DNA of 64,000 nt from Selaginella tamariscina (taxonomy: Eukaryota; Streptophyta; Lycopodiopsida; Selaginellales; Selaginellaceae). Location of the stretch: NCBI GenBank assembly GCA_003024785.1, contig PUQB01000016.1, positions 310,001 through 374,000 on the forward strand, in the 5' to 3' direction. This document shows positions 55,572 to 64,000 of this stretch, in pieces. The position numbers and the translations under genes are program-made. Within the stretch, counting starts at the first letter, position 1, and the number at the start of each line of letters is the position of its first letter. The notes below the pieces were generated by a model. It searched no databases. It saw nothing but the letters and a program-made list of their open reading frames with translations, and was not told the origin of the DNA.

Positions 55572-57396
55572 TGTTGTAGAACACAGATTTATTGATCATG
55601 ACAGGAGCAACCCAAGTGCTTCTCTACAGAGCGGTCAACCTAGATTAGAAGGAAGTGTTGTAGTTTATTCAAGGGGCAAAAAAAATATAACAAATGCTTC
55701 CTAACTTTTCTCTGTTTTTTCCTAATCCGCCTACCTACTACTAGGACTTGAGCAAAAAAAATTCTACACTAGCCACGTCACTAGCCACCTCATCTTCCAT
55801 GTCATCTAACACGTAACCTGCCACCTCACCTGACACATAACCTGCCACCTCCTACCACATCTCCTGACACCTCATCTACCATGCCATGCCACATCATCCA
55901 TCACGGCCAAAAGCCACCTAGGTGGATTCCACCTTCATCGGATTTGCGATTGTTGTTTGACTCCAAGGCACGGAATCCATAGTCGCTCCATTAGATCTCG
56001 CTCGTTCAAGTTCCCCCTTTCTCGTGTATCTCATGGTAAGATGATACTGCTGATACCAAAGTTGTCCAGAAGAATGTGACCATGCGTTGCACTGACCATC
56101 TCTACCCTTTGAAAACCCCGGCATTACACGCTCGCCAAATCGACCACATGGCACATCCCCTCACGAAATACCAATGGATGGAAGATATTACCCAGTGGCT
56201 CTTCCACCACATCCATCATCATATCCTGCCTAAAACTAGGGAGCTCCTCTCCATCCGTTACTATCGACCACATGCCTGCAACTTTAAAACATGCTTAGCA
56301 TGTTCACCTAAGCAGGTCACTTCCCAACTCACCAAGGAGTCTAATCGACTCAGGTGCTTGACCAACCTCATCACATGTGCCCATATCTCTCGCGCGCAAA
56401 TACATTCCCAGAAACAGTGTCTCTCTGACTCCAACATCCCACAAGGATCACATCCCTGATAAGGCAACCCCCATACATTACCTCTCGCCACCAGGCTATC
56501 ATCACTTTGATTGCTGAAGGCCATGGTCCAGCTCACAACTCCCTACCGAACTCCTTACTTAGTGCGCGTGGTAGCCTTGCTGCATGCAAATGGTCAGCTA
56601 ACTTAGAGACTAGAAGAAGCCTCCTCCCCATGCGTGGTTCATAACTGAAAAGATTGCTACCATTCTCACCCATACCCCATCTCCATGCCTTGGGGTCAAA
56701 CACTAACTCCTCCACTGGCTGTTTGCGGAATAGATAGAGAATCCTCCACTCCCCATGCCGAACTTTTGGATCTATCACCGGGCGCTTATGGTCCATATCC
56801 ACAACCCGTGCTAACCGGGGAAAGCTCCCAATTGCCACGCTGTGTGGTTGAAGGAGACCATCCTGGGAACACTAAAACCTCGCCCCTTCCCTACCCTCCA
56901 CATCATATACAAACCATATCTCGTCCTCCAACATTAGCCAATCACCTGTCCAAAATTCCTGAAACTGCTAGTCGCCCATTACTCTTAACCTATTCCTGAT
57001 ATACCAATGTCATTGCTACCTGTTGGATCAAGCCTGAAATTGATCTGAGTGGATGTTCCTCCCACCGCTGAATCCACTGTCTCAACAATCCGTCCTCCTC
57101 CAACACCAAGTCCTCTAACTGTTGAACCGTCCTCAAACCAACTCTATGCCACCTCTTGAAGCAATCACAAGTTGCCTGGGCCATCCTTTCATCACCGGTG
57201 CCTCATGTACTCCGCTCGGTAACTCGGAGCCATTGGTTGTAGTGCGTCCTTCAACTTCCCACGTTTCCAGAATCTTCCCCGTAAACAACTCTCATAATAC
57301 TGGAAGCGGTCAACCTAGATTAGAATGTGGAGAGGTCATCTGCCCTGCCTATGTGGCAAAGCCATGCTAGAGGGAGTCCACAATGTCCCTCCAACA
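55572..57396 (-). repeat. 3' LTR of copia D, interrupted by a LINE
   Basis: The LTR portions are 55572-55650 and 57326-57396. Together they are about 150 bp and match the 5' LTR at 61264-61414. Confidence 0.9.
55651..57304 (-). mobile_element. 5'-truncated LINE with 21-bp target duplication
   Basis: The same 21 bp (AGCGGTCAACC then TAGATTAGAA) lies at 55630-55650 and 57305-57325, a length typical of LINE insertion. Minus-strand frames carry the zinc-binding reverse-transcriptase tail (zf-RVT): CDPCGMLESERHCFWECICAREIW near 56460-56385, preceded by LEDLVLEEDGLLRQW (about 57115-57070) and related pieces. Only the last part of the second ORF and the 3' tail remain. No poly-A is evident at the 55651 end. 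Confidence 0.82.
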
Positions 57397-58025
57397 CACC
57401 CACTCATCACTCTAACAGGGGTTAAACTATGAGAGTGGTACAGTGCTTCTCAAAGCAATCTCGAGGTAGAGCCTTGGTGAAGATATCCGTCACCATGTTG
57501 TTTGTTTTGTAGGACAAGCAGAGGCCATAGTCGAGGGTGCCTTGGAGGTAGCAGAAAATCCTCTTCATAGCTGCCCAATGTGCCATGCTAGGATTAGCAA
57601 GGAATTTGCTTACCTAGCTGATGGTGTAGGCGATGTTGGTTATGGTGCAGACCATGAGGAACATCAGGCTCCCCACTACGCTACTGTAAGGAATGTTCAT
57701 CATCGCTACTTGCTCAGCATCAGTGCTTCTCCAATGATAGCTTCACATGTGTGTCCATGGGAGTTGCCACCAGGTGGCAGCTCTCCATCCCATACTTGTG
57801 GAGGATGTCTCATAGGTACTTACCTTGGTGTAAATGAATCAACTTCTTCTCTCGGTCATGAACAATCTAAATGCCGAGGCAGTACTGGGCCTCACCAAGG
57901 TCCTTCATCGCAAAGTGGTTGGCAAGAACCTCCTTCCCGAACGGAAGTAGCTGGTTGTTCTTGCTGCTGATGATCAAAAGGTTGTCAACATACACTGCTA
58001 TGAAGACGAAGTCAGCTCCCACTCA
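57397..58025 (-). pseudogene. RNase H end of copia D
   Basis: Minus-strand scraps such as MVTDIFTKAL near 57500-57470 and a degraded region corresponding to the copia RNase H and its approach. Frames are broken throughout. Confidence 0.65.
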
Positions 58026-58382
58026 CTAAATGTACACATTGTGGTCGGCATTGCTCCTGAAGAAGCCAACTTGAAGGAGGAACTTGTCCAGTTGAGTGTA
58101 CCATGTGGGTGGGCTTTGTTTCAGCATGTACAACGACTTCTTGAGCTTGCACATAGCGCTCTCATGTCTAGGAACTTGAAAACCTTCATGCTGCTCCATG
58201 TAAATCTCCTCTTTTAACTCCCCATAAAGGAAAGATGTTTTTACATTCATTTGGTGGATTTTGTAATCCCTAGCTATTGCCACCAATGAGAAGAATAGAC
58301 GTAGGCTGGTCATCTTCACCACGGGAGCAAACATCTTTGTGAAGTCGATGCTAGGAAACCTGTGCACATCCCTTGGCCACAA
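58026..58382 (-). pseudogene. Reverse transcriptase fragment of copia D
   Basis: DFTKMFAPVVKMTSLRLFFS, HQMNVKTSFLYGELKEEIYM and SLYMLKQSPPTWY match the start of copia RT (family: QLDVKTAFLNGDLEE; YGLKQSPR.W). Asp of the first catalytic motif is Asn (QMNVKT), so it would not be active. Confidence 0.85.
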
Positions 58383-58840
58383 GCCTAGCTTTATACATGG
58401 CGATGGTGCCCATCAACATGAAGATTGAGTGTGAAACATCCACATGCTCTTGATCAGTTTGCAATATGTTGGAACCTCTTCCAATGCCACCAAGTCGTAG
58501 GTCTCATTCTCAACCAAGGATCTAAGCTCCTCCAGCATATTGCATGCTAGTGCTATGTATCTGTGACACCTATGCCTATCTCAAGTTGGAGGGCACTCTA
58601 TACACAACTTGTGCCTATAGGAGCATGGTCATGATGAACTTGTTAAGTGCCTTGCGGGTGCAAGGTGGAAAGGGTGCCTTGCTGAGCCAACAAGTCACCG
58701 ACCCTGTACTAGGGTTGTACCAAGTGGGGGAGCGCTTGAGGAGGCGCTCGTGACCATGGGCAATGGGGCTTGAGCTGCAAGGTCTGTTGTAGAAGTGCCA
58801 TGTGCTGGAGCTAGTGTAGCATCAGCACCGTGGGAAGCTA

Positions 58841-59741
58841 CTAGAGGCTAGTGACTTGAACTTCCACTAGTTGGTTGCACTTGGAGCAGGATTTCCACAC
58901 CTTCTGGAGCTGAGTTGAATGGCGAGGTTTCAATTGCATGTGAGCACTCACTAAGTCTAAAGCTGGAAGAAGCTCTATGAGTTGCTGAGGAGTCTTGATG
59001 GTAGTTGAGCAAGGGGCGTTCATTGAAGACCACATCCTGCTCAAAATTGGTTTCCTAGCAATGGGATCGTACAGCTTGTAGGCTTTCCTATTTGTGTAGT
59101 AGCCTAGAAAGCAACACCGAATGCCCTTGGCATTAAGCTTTTTGAGCAACGAGTCATCAAAGGCATGGACATAGGCCTCACAACCAAAGATCTTTAATCC
59201 TGCTACATATGGCTTCCTACCAGTCTAGGCTTCATGTGGCATCATCCCTTTCAACGCTGAGGTTGGTAGGCGATTTTGTAGGAAGTTGGCGGTGTGTAGT
59301 GCTTTTAACATTTGTGAGAGTTGGCTTGTTTGGAGCATGCTCTGTATACCTCCATCAACGTCATGTTCTTCTTCTTTGCCGGCCATTCTACTGTGATGAG
59401 TTGGTCATTGTCAGCTCTTGTGCAATGCCAGCTGACTCATAGAATTGGTAAAAGGCATTGGAGGTGTACTCGCCACCACCATTAGAGCATAGGCATCGTA
59501 GCGTCTAACCAGTTTGGATGCTACCCAGTGTGTAGTACAACCGCATGTAATCTAGGGCTTGTGATTTTTCTCGAAAGAAATACACGGTACAGTAGCGACT
59601 AAAGTCGTCCACAAAGGTCATTAAGTAGCGAGCGCTAGTGTAGGACTGAGTTTGCATCAGCCCACAGAGATCTATGTGCACGAGCTCAAACACTCTAGTC
59701 GCTCTGGTTGCTTCGCTGTGGGGGAAAAATTGGCAAGGCAT
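58841..59741 (-). pseudogene. Integrase of copia D
   Basis: The segment 59741-59505 reads FELVHIDLCGLMQT..YLMTFVDDFSRYCTVYF, with the first catalytic Asp in HIDL and the second in VDDFSR. After a gap, 59149-58970 reads KGIRCCFLGYYTNRKAYKLYDP, the usual stretch after the integrase core. The DE-motif region between them is degraded. Confidence 0.85.
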
Positions 59742-60693
59742 CTTTCCGAGCTAGCATCCCCTACGAAATGGCAATTTCCCAACGAGGGGAATTGTCAGTC
59801 CTTCTACCATTTGTTCTCGTGCCAGATGAGCAATTTGTGAGGTCGCAGCATGGCCAAAATGTTGGTGCCACAACTCTAACTCCTAAGTGTGACCTTGAGT
59901 GACCAAAGCTTGTGGTTTGGGGAAGTTCGCTTGAGCTCCATCTCTAGCTTGTACAAGCTCCCACTACCATCGCGATGTGCATGCAGTGCTGGTGCATGTC
60001 TTGTTTGGGGTGTGAAGGAGATGCTAGTGCCATCATCGTGGAAAGTGTAGCTGGCATCACAAAGCTGCCCAAGTACTAACAAGTTGACTTGGAGTAGAGC
60101 ATGTCCTTGATTTGCACATGGTGTCCACTCAACAGGGTAAGACAAATCATCCTAGATCTTAGTATGGGAAGAGGGCGTCCATCTCCCACCAGCACATATT
60201 ATCCAAGTAAAACTGCTTTGAAGATCATGTACCAATTGCGTGTGTTCGTAATGTTGTGCATTGTTGCCAAGTCCACATAAAAGGTGTGGGGGTTCATCAC
60301 CACCACAAATGTATGGACCATGTACATTGCTACATCACCAACGAGAAGAGCCTTCCCACGCTTGTCAGCATGGGCAGGCTTGAGTTCTGGGTGTTTAACC
60401 TAGCACTTTGTCTCCTCGTGGCCTTTCTTTTTAATAATGAGAACACTTCACCTTGGGCTTGGATTTTCACCTTGATGAGCTAGATGAGCTGGTGTCCTCA
60501 TTTTGTTTCTCCTTGCACACTGCCATGAAGAGGGTAGTGCTTGGCTACTACTCCATGTTCTTTCGCCGGGTGTCAAGGTCTTGCAATGCCGCTTAGACCT
60601 CAACCAACTTGAGTGGAGTAGTCTGGCAGCCTAAGGTGGAGACAAGCGAGTCGTACAAGGGGGGAAGCAAGTACAGGATGTACTCGCACTACC

Positions 60694-61038
60694 TCATCCA
60701 TAGTAGCTCCCACTCCCTAGAGGGTGTCCAGTATGGCTCTTACCTTTGCCAACATGATTGAGAAGAGAGTCTCCTTCAGTCGTAACGATGGTGAACATCT
60801 TCCACTTGAGGTAAATGTGGTTGCTTGCTCGTGGAGCCTTGTACGTTGCCTTGAGGGATGTCCAGACTTTGGTAGTGCTTTTACAATGCACCACTATCCA
60901 AAACTTGCGTTGCTCTAGGGCTTTGGCTTTACAGTCCTTCTTCTCCCATGCGACTATGTCAACATCAGGAGTCGTGGGCTTGGCTTTGATGCCAAACACA
61001 TCTTCCAAAGCTCCAAGTCTTCTAGGTAGAGTTGCCAA
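60694..61038 (-). pseudogene. gag fragment of copia D
   Basis: A UBN2-type copia gag: TTKVWTSLKATYKAPRASNH..YLKWKMFTIV..EGDSLLNHV. The usual small-hydrophobic and Trp positions are present. The protein is truncated by stops. Confidence 0.75.
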
Positions 61039-61263
61039 AGGTAACTATGAATTTGGGTGGTGGCGCGTCCATGATGACAATCTGTTGCACTGCTGCCATT
61101 TGGTGCGCTGGTGGAGTGGGGTGGTTAGGAGGGGTTCCATGTGATTTAGAGGGAGACCAAGGCCAGCTGCCAAGGTCTAGGAAACCCTCAAAATCAAACT
61201 TGAACCCCAGTGTCCTGTCAAAGTAGAGCCTAAGACTCTACCAACGCTCTAGCTTCGATACCA

Positions 61264-61414
61264 TGTTGCAGAACACAAATTTATCGATCACAAAAGAAGC
61301 AACCTAAGCACTCCTTTACAAAGCAGTCAACCTAGATCAGAATGTGGAGAGGTGATCTGGGTGGAGCCACGTGGAAGAGCCATGCTAGAGGGAATCCACT
61401 ATGTCCCTCCAACA
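61264..61414 (-). repeat. 5' LTR of copia D
   Basis: 151 bp, TGTTGGAGGGAC... on the minus strand, followed by ATGGTATCGAAGC. Matches both halves of the other LTR. Confidence 0.9.
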
Positions 61415-61828
61415 CCAGCTGTTTACGAGGACAAACTTGGATGCCTGCCCCTGGAGTTACGCAGGATCACACATGAAATGGGAATGGTTTTGGGGCGGAT
61501 TGTGTTCAGATTGGGATTTAGTCCACATGATGTAGAATTCCTGGTTTCTGCTGGAGGTCAAAGGCAGCAACTCAAGGTTTTCTGCATAGATTTTGGTGGT
61601 TTCACCAAGCATGAGAGTAGTGCTGCGAATTTTGCTTCAGCAATATGCAACAATGACCCGTACGTGCCCAGACCTTCAACAAAGTATGCAGTTGACTTCA
61701 AGGCTAGATTTCTGCGTGCAGCCCAAGAGGTGGAAACCGGAGGGGTCACACTTGCTCAGGAAATCTTGAAGGCAATGCATGAAGTTGCAGACAAGAGGAA
61801 GACGAACAGGTTCCTTAAGATCAGGTAA
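61415..61828 (+). pseudogene. DUF3669-like protein, 3' part
   Basis: A clean frame from the insertion site to a stop at 61828: AVYEDKLGCLPLELRRITHE, MGMVLGRIVFRLGFSPHDVE, FCIDFGGFTK and DPYVPRP..KYAVDFKARFL. The order helix-GRA-type motif, DVEF, IDF and DPY-PRP is what I recall for the DUF3669 C-terminus. The family's function is unknown to me. It is cut off from its 5' half by copia D. Confidence 0.65.
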
Positions 61829-62518
61829 ACAATTTCGGTGTTTCTCACGCTTAAATCGTTTTGTTTTTGGCAGCGGTTCTACTCGCGAGAAGTAACATCG
61901 TGCAATTTGTTGTGGGATCCATGTAATTGCAGATGTAATGGATTTGAGTGCTGTTGGAGTCGGAGAAGTGGTCTTCAAACTTATATAATAAATATATTTT
62001 GGAAAAATTACATTTATACGCCTGAAATTTATCATATTTACACATATATCCTTCAAAAATTTATATTTACATATATATCCCTTTAAAATTATAAATTTAC
62101 ATATATACTCTTTGTAATATAATAACAATATTAATTAAAAATATATTTTTAATTCATAATATATTGCGAATGAAATAATTAAGTATTAAATGTTAAAAAT
62201 TATCATAATAAAAAATGAAATATTTTAAAAATAATTATATTATATTGTGATATATATCTTTAATTAATTGTATTTTGGACTTAAATATAATAAAATATAA
62301 ATTAAATATAAATTTTTATTAATTTTTTAAAAATGTTTTTTAATTTTTAATTTTAAAATTTATAAAGTTTTAAATTGAAGTTTCATGAGTACATATGTAA
62401 CTATAAAACTTATAAGGTATATATATATATGTAAATATGATAAATTTTAAGGATATAAATGTAATTTTACTATATTTTTTTAATTTAACACGAATAGCCC
62501 TAACTTAGGTTGAGTGTC
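61829..62518. other. AT-rich intergenic region
   Basis: AT-rich sequence with CATATATATCC..TTTACATATATA words repeated near 62030-62110. No gene or RNA is seen. It contains the presumed 3' end of the DUF3669-like gene and the promoter of the phosphatase gene. Confidence 0.5.
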
Positions 62519-63174
62519 ATGGAGCAGCGGGAAAAACAGCAAAAGCCGGTGTTGGTACTGGATCTCGACGGGACACTCATCACCTCGTGCGACAGCAGGC
62601 GCTGCAGCTCGAGGTACGATTTCCAGGTGCAGATCCGCCATTCTGAAACGTACACGGAAACCCTCGCTGTGACTAAACGGCCTGGGCTGGACGATTTCCT
62701 TAAGCAGCTAGCGAATTTGTATGAAATCGTGATTTTCAGTTACTCTGTATTACCCTGCGTGAATGCGATCGTTGACAAAATCGATCCGGAGCAGCGCCTG
62801 GTGACTGGACGCCTCGGCTGGGATTCATGCCCCGACGGATTGAAGCGACTGGACAGTGGGTTGTTTGGGGAGATTTGAGCAGGATTATTTGGGTGGACGA
62901 TTCTCCATTGCCATTCAGGGATAGTCCCAACAACGGGATTGTGGTTCCCCATTTCAATGCACAAGGGAAAGACTCGGTGCTTTCTCAGCTGTTGCCTTTC
63001 CTCAAGGCTGTTTCGGGTTTAGCAGACCTTAGAGAAGCAATTGCTTTGTATAAGGCCAACAAGTGCAAGGTGGTAGACGGGGCTCTTTTCGTGAGGAATA
63101 GTTATGGCTGGGGCTGGCATCCGTTTGGGCAAGAAGAAACAGCATCAACAATGAGACTTTGCACCATCCAATGA
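62519..63174 (+). pseudogene. FCP1/NIF-like HAD phosphatase, host gene with one frameshift
   Basis: A HAD-fold phosphatase of the TFIIF-interacting CTD phosphatase type. VLVLDLDGTLI at 62549-62581 is a perfect DxDGT(L/V) motif. KRPGLDDFLKQLANLYEIVIF (62677-62739) is the usual following segment, and IIWVDDSPLPFRD (62886-62924) is the late acidic motif. The two halves lie in different frames, changing near 62860-62875; one base seems to be missing there, since family members read GRDLSRIIWVDDSP across it. No intron fits. It is more GC-rich than the transposon's gene A and keeps the catalytic second Asp that gene A lacks. Apart from the shift it looks like a full-length, intronless gene, so a sequencing error is also possible. 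Confidence 0.85.
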
Positions 63175-63717
63175 TATGTTGTTTTCATTTTTTTTTAAGT
63201 CTGAAATGATCAAACATAATCTATAAGCAAACATCATCTTCTCGAATTCCTCGTCCATGCTCCAACCCCAATGGGATTGATCGACCTCATCTCAATCTCA
63301 TTTTGAGAAAGAAGCAGAATCCAAACTTGCCATCAGGAGGAAGGAATACGGCTTCGAACCTGGTATGTGTTATAGAACAGTAAAAGGACCAATGTTCTTT
63401 GAGGATCTTAGTTTCGGTGCTTTGAGGTGAAGCAGCCTTCAGCGGCGGCAGTTCAGGCCAGATCTGCTTTAGTCGAACGACAACTGAAGCTCACCGTTTA
63501 GAGCGATATTCAGCAGTCCGCACTGAAACTGGCGTAAGCAACGGACTTTCACTTCCATTTCCGGCATCGTCGTAGCGTCCATAACAGAATCCGGAATCAT
63601 TACCGCGTCGAACATGTTCATCAATAGCGCATCTCCATAAGCCTGCAGACATAGTATATTCTGTAGTACTATTGACCGTTAGATTAGATACTGCAATACT
63701 AGGAGTGATGTATTTGC
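63175..63717. other. Intergenic region between phosphatase and PPR gene
   Basis: Nothing recognised on either strand. It probably contains the phosphatase 3' UTR and the PPR promoter. Confidence 0.5.
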
Positions 63718-64000
63718 ATGTACCAACGATGTCAAGTTGCCCTGGTCGACTCTCTATCACGAGTTGTGAAGCTATGTGGGAAAACCAAGGATGTTACACA
63801 GGGAAGGGAAGTTCATTTGCAAATACTCGCAACAGAACACAAGAACGACAGGTTCCTTGCGAATCTGCTGGTGGACATGTTTGGAAAATGCGGGAAGGAA
63901 GAGGAAGCGAGAGCCGTGTTCGATCAGATACACGAGCCGAATACACATTCTTGGAATATCATGCTCGTGCATATGCCCAGAATGGGCATCTCCACTCAGC
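63718..64000 (+). CDS. Pentatricopeptide-repeat (PPR) protein, 5' part, runs off the window
   Basis: From ATG 63718 the frame reads LSRVVKLCGKTKDVTQGREV, then DRFLANLLVDMFGKCGKEEE, ARAVFDQIHEPNTHSWNIM. These are P/L/S-type PPR repeats typical of plant organellar RNA-editing or processing factors; REVH..I and LVDM(F/Y)GKCG are hallmarks. Past 63965 the frame gives MLVHMPRMG, while one base over it gives AYAQNGHLHS, the expected next repeat. A single-base loss therefore sits near 63967. No organelle signal is clear at this start. Confidence 0.8.
   Translation, partial: MYQRCQVALVDSLSRVVKLCGKTKDVTQGREVHLQILATEHKNDRFLANLLVDMFGKCGKEEEARAVFDQIHEPNTHSWNIMLVHMPRMGISTQ

Larger units (their letters stand above)
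55572..61414 (-). mobile_element. Ty1/copia retrotransposon D (minus strand) inside DUF3669-like gene
   Basis: Borders are TGTTG...CAACA at 55572 and 61414, with flanks CCAGA and CCAGC (one change in a 5-bp duplication). The 5' LTR is 61264-61414 (151 bp). The primer-binding site TGGTATCGAAGC lies on the minus strand ending at 61263. The 3' LTR (55572-57396) is split by a LINE. Minus-strand domains in order: gag, integrase, RT. Removing the element joins the two halves of the host frame as EAP-AVYEDK. It is decayed by many frameshifts. Confidence 0.9.

Overview
This is a repeat-rich nuclear segment of a land plant. Plant-type TTTAGGG repeats, chromodomain Ty3/gypsy and Ty1/copia retrotransposons, a PPR gene start and plant-style introns all point that way. 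A decayed PACRG gene (a ciliary/flagellar protein) suggests a lineage with motile sperm: bryophyte, lycophyte, fern, or cycad/Ginkgo. I cannot name the species. Host genes are sparse and mostly broken: CK2-alpha, Yippee-like, PACRG, an unnamed membrane protein, a DUF3669-like protein, an FCP1/NIF-like phosphatase and a PPR protein.

The main content is two copies, in opposite orientation, of one very large TIR DNA transposon: 4622-19238 (14.6 kb) and 39223-54361 (15.1 kb). Each has near-identical 27-bp terminal inverted repeats and its own 4-bp target duplication (CTTC and TCAA). Each carries the same three genes, transcribed away from a long central region. Gene A is a NIF/FCP1-like HAD phosphatase. 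Gene B is a multi-exon protein with a ParB-like domain followed by a region resembling an N6/N4 DNA methyltransferase. Gene C is a DUF7869-like protein with an RNase-H-like D...D...D arrangement, the probable transposase. The centre holds two arrays of an 18-bp perfect palindrome, GGCGGGATTAATCCCGCC, at a period of about 43 bp (roughly 33 and 16 units in the left copy). Between the arrays lie TG/CA-rich tandem repeats, an AT-rich tandem repeat and interstitial telomere-like repeats. I do not recognise this combination as a described element and regard it as the candidate new system. Both copies carry lesions, mostly at different places, so each can be read against the other.

Region by region: 1-500 no feature; 500-2330 decayed gypsy relic; 2853-3391 CK2-alpha fragment cut by gypsy A (3392-23588), which is itself split by the left giant transposon; 23763-24108 Yippee-like exon; 24843-35723 copia C with gypsy B (26446-32830) nested inside; 35942-36898 PACRG pseudogene; 39067-39222 plus 54366-54398 a membrane-protein 3' exon split by the right giant transposon; 54790-61828 a DUF3669-like gene split by minus-strand copia D (55572-61414), whose 3' LTR holds a truncated LINE (55651-57304); 62519-63174 FCP1-like phosphatase; 63718-64000 start of a PPR gene.

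Nesting gives a relative order: gypsy A before the left giant transposon, copia C before gypsy B, copia D before the LINE. Both giant elements are therefore independent, fairly old insertions rather than one duplicated or misassembled segment.
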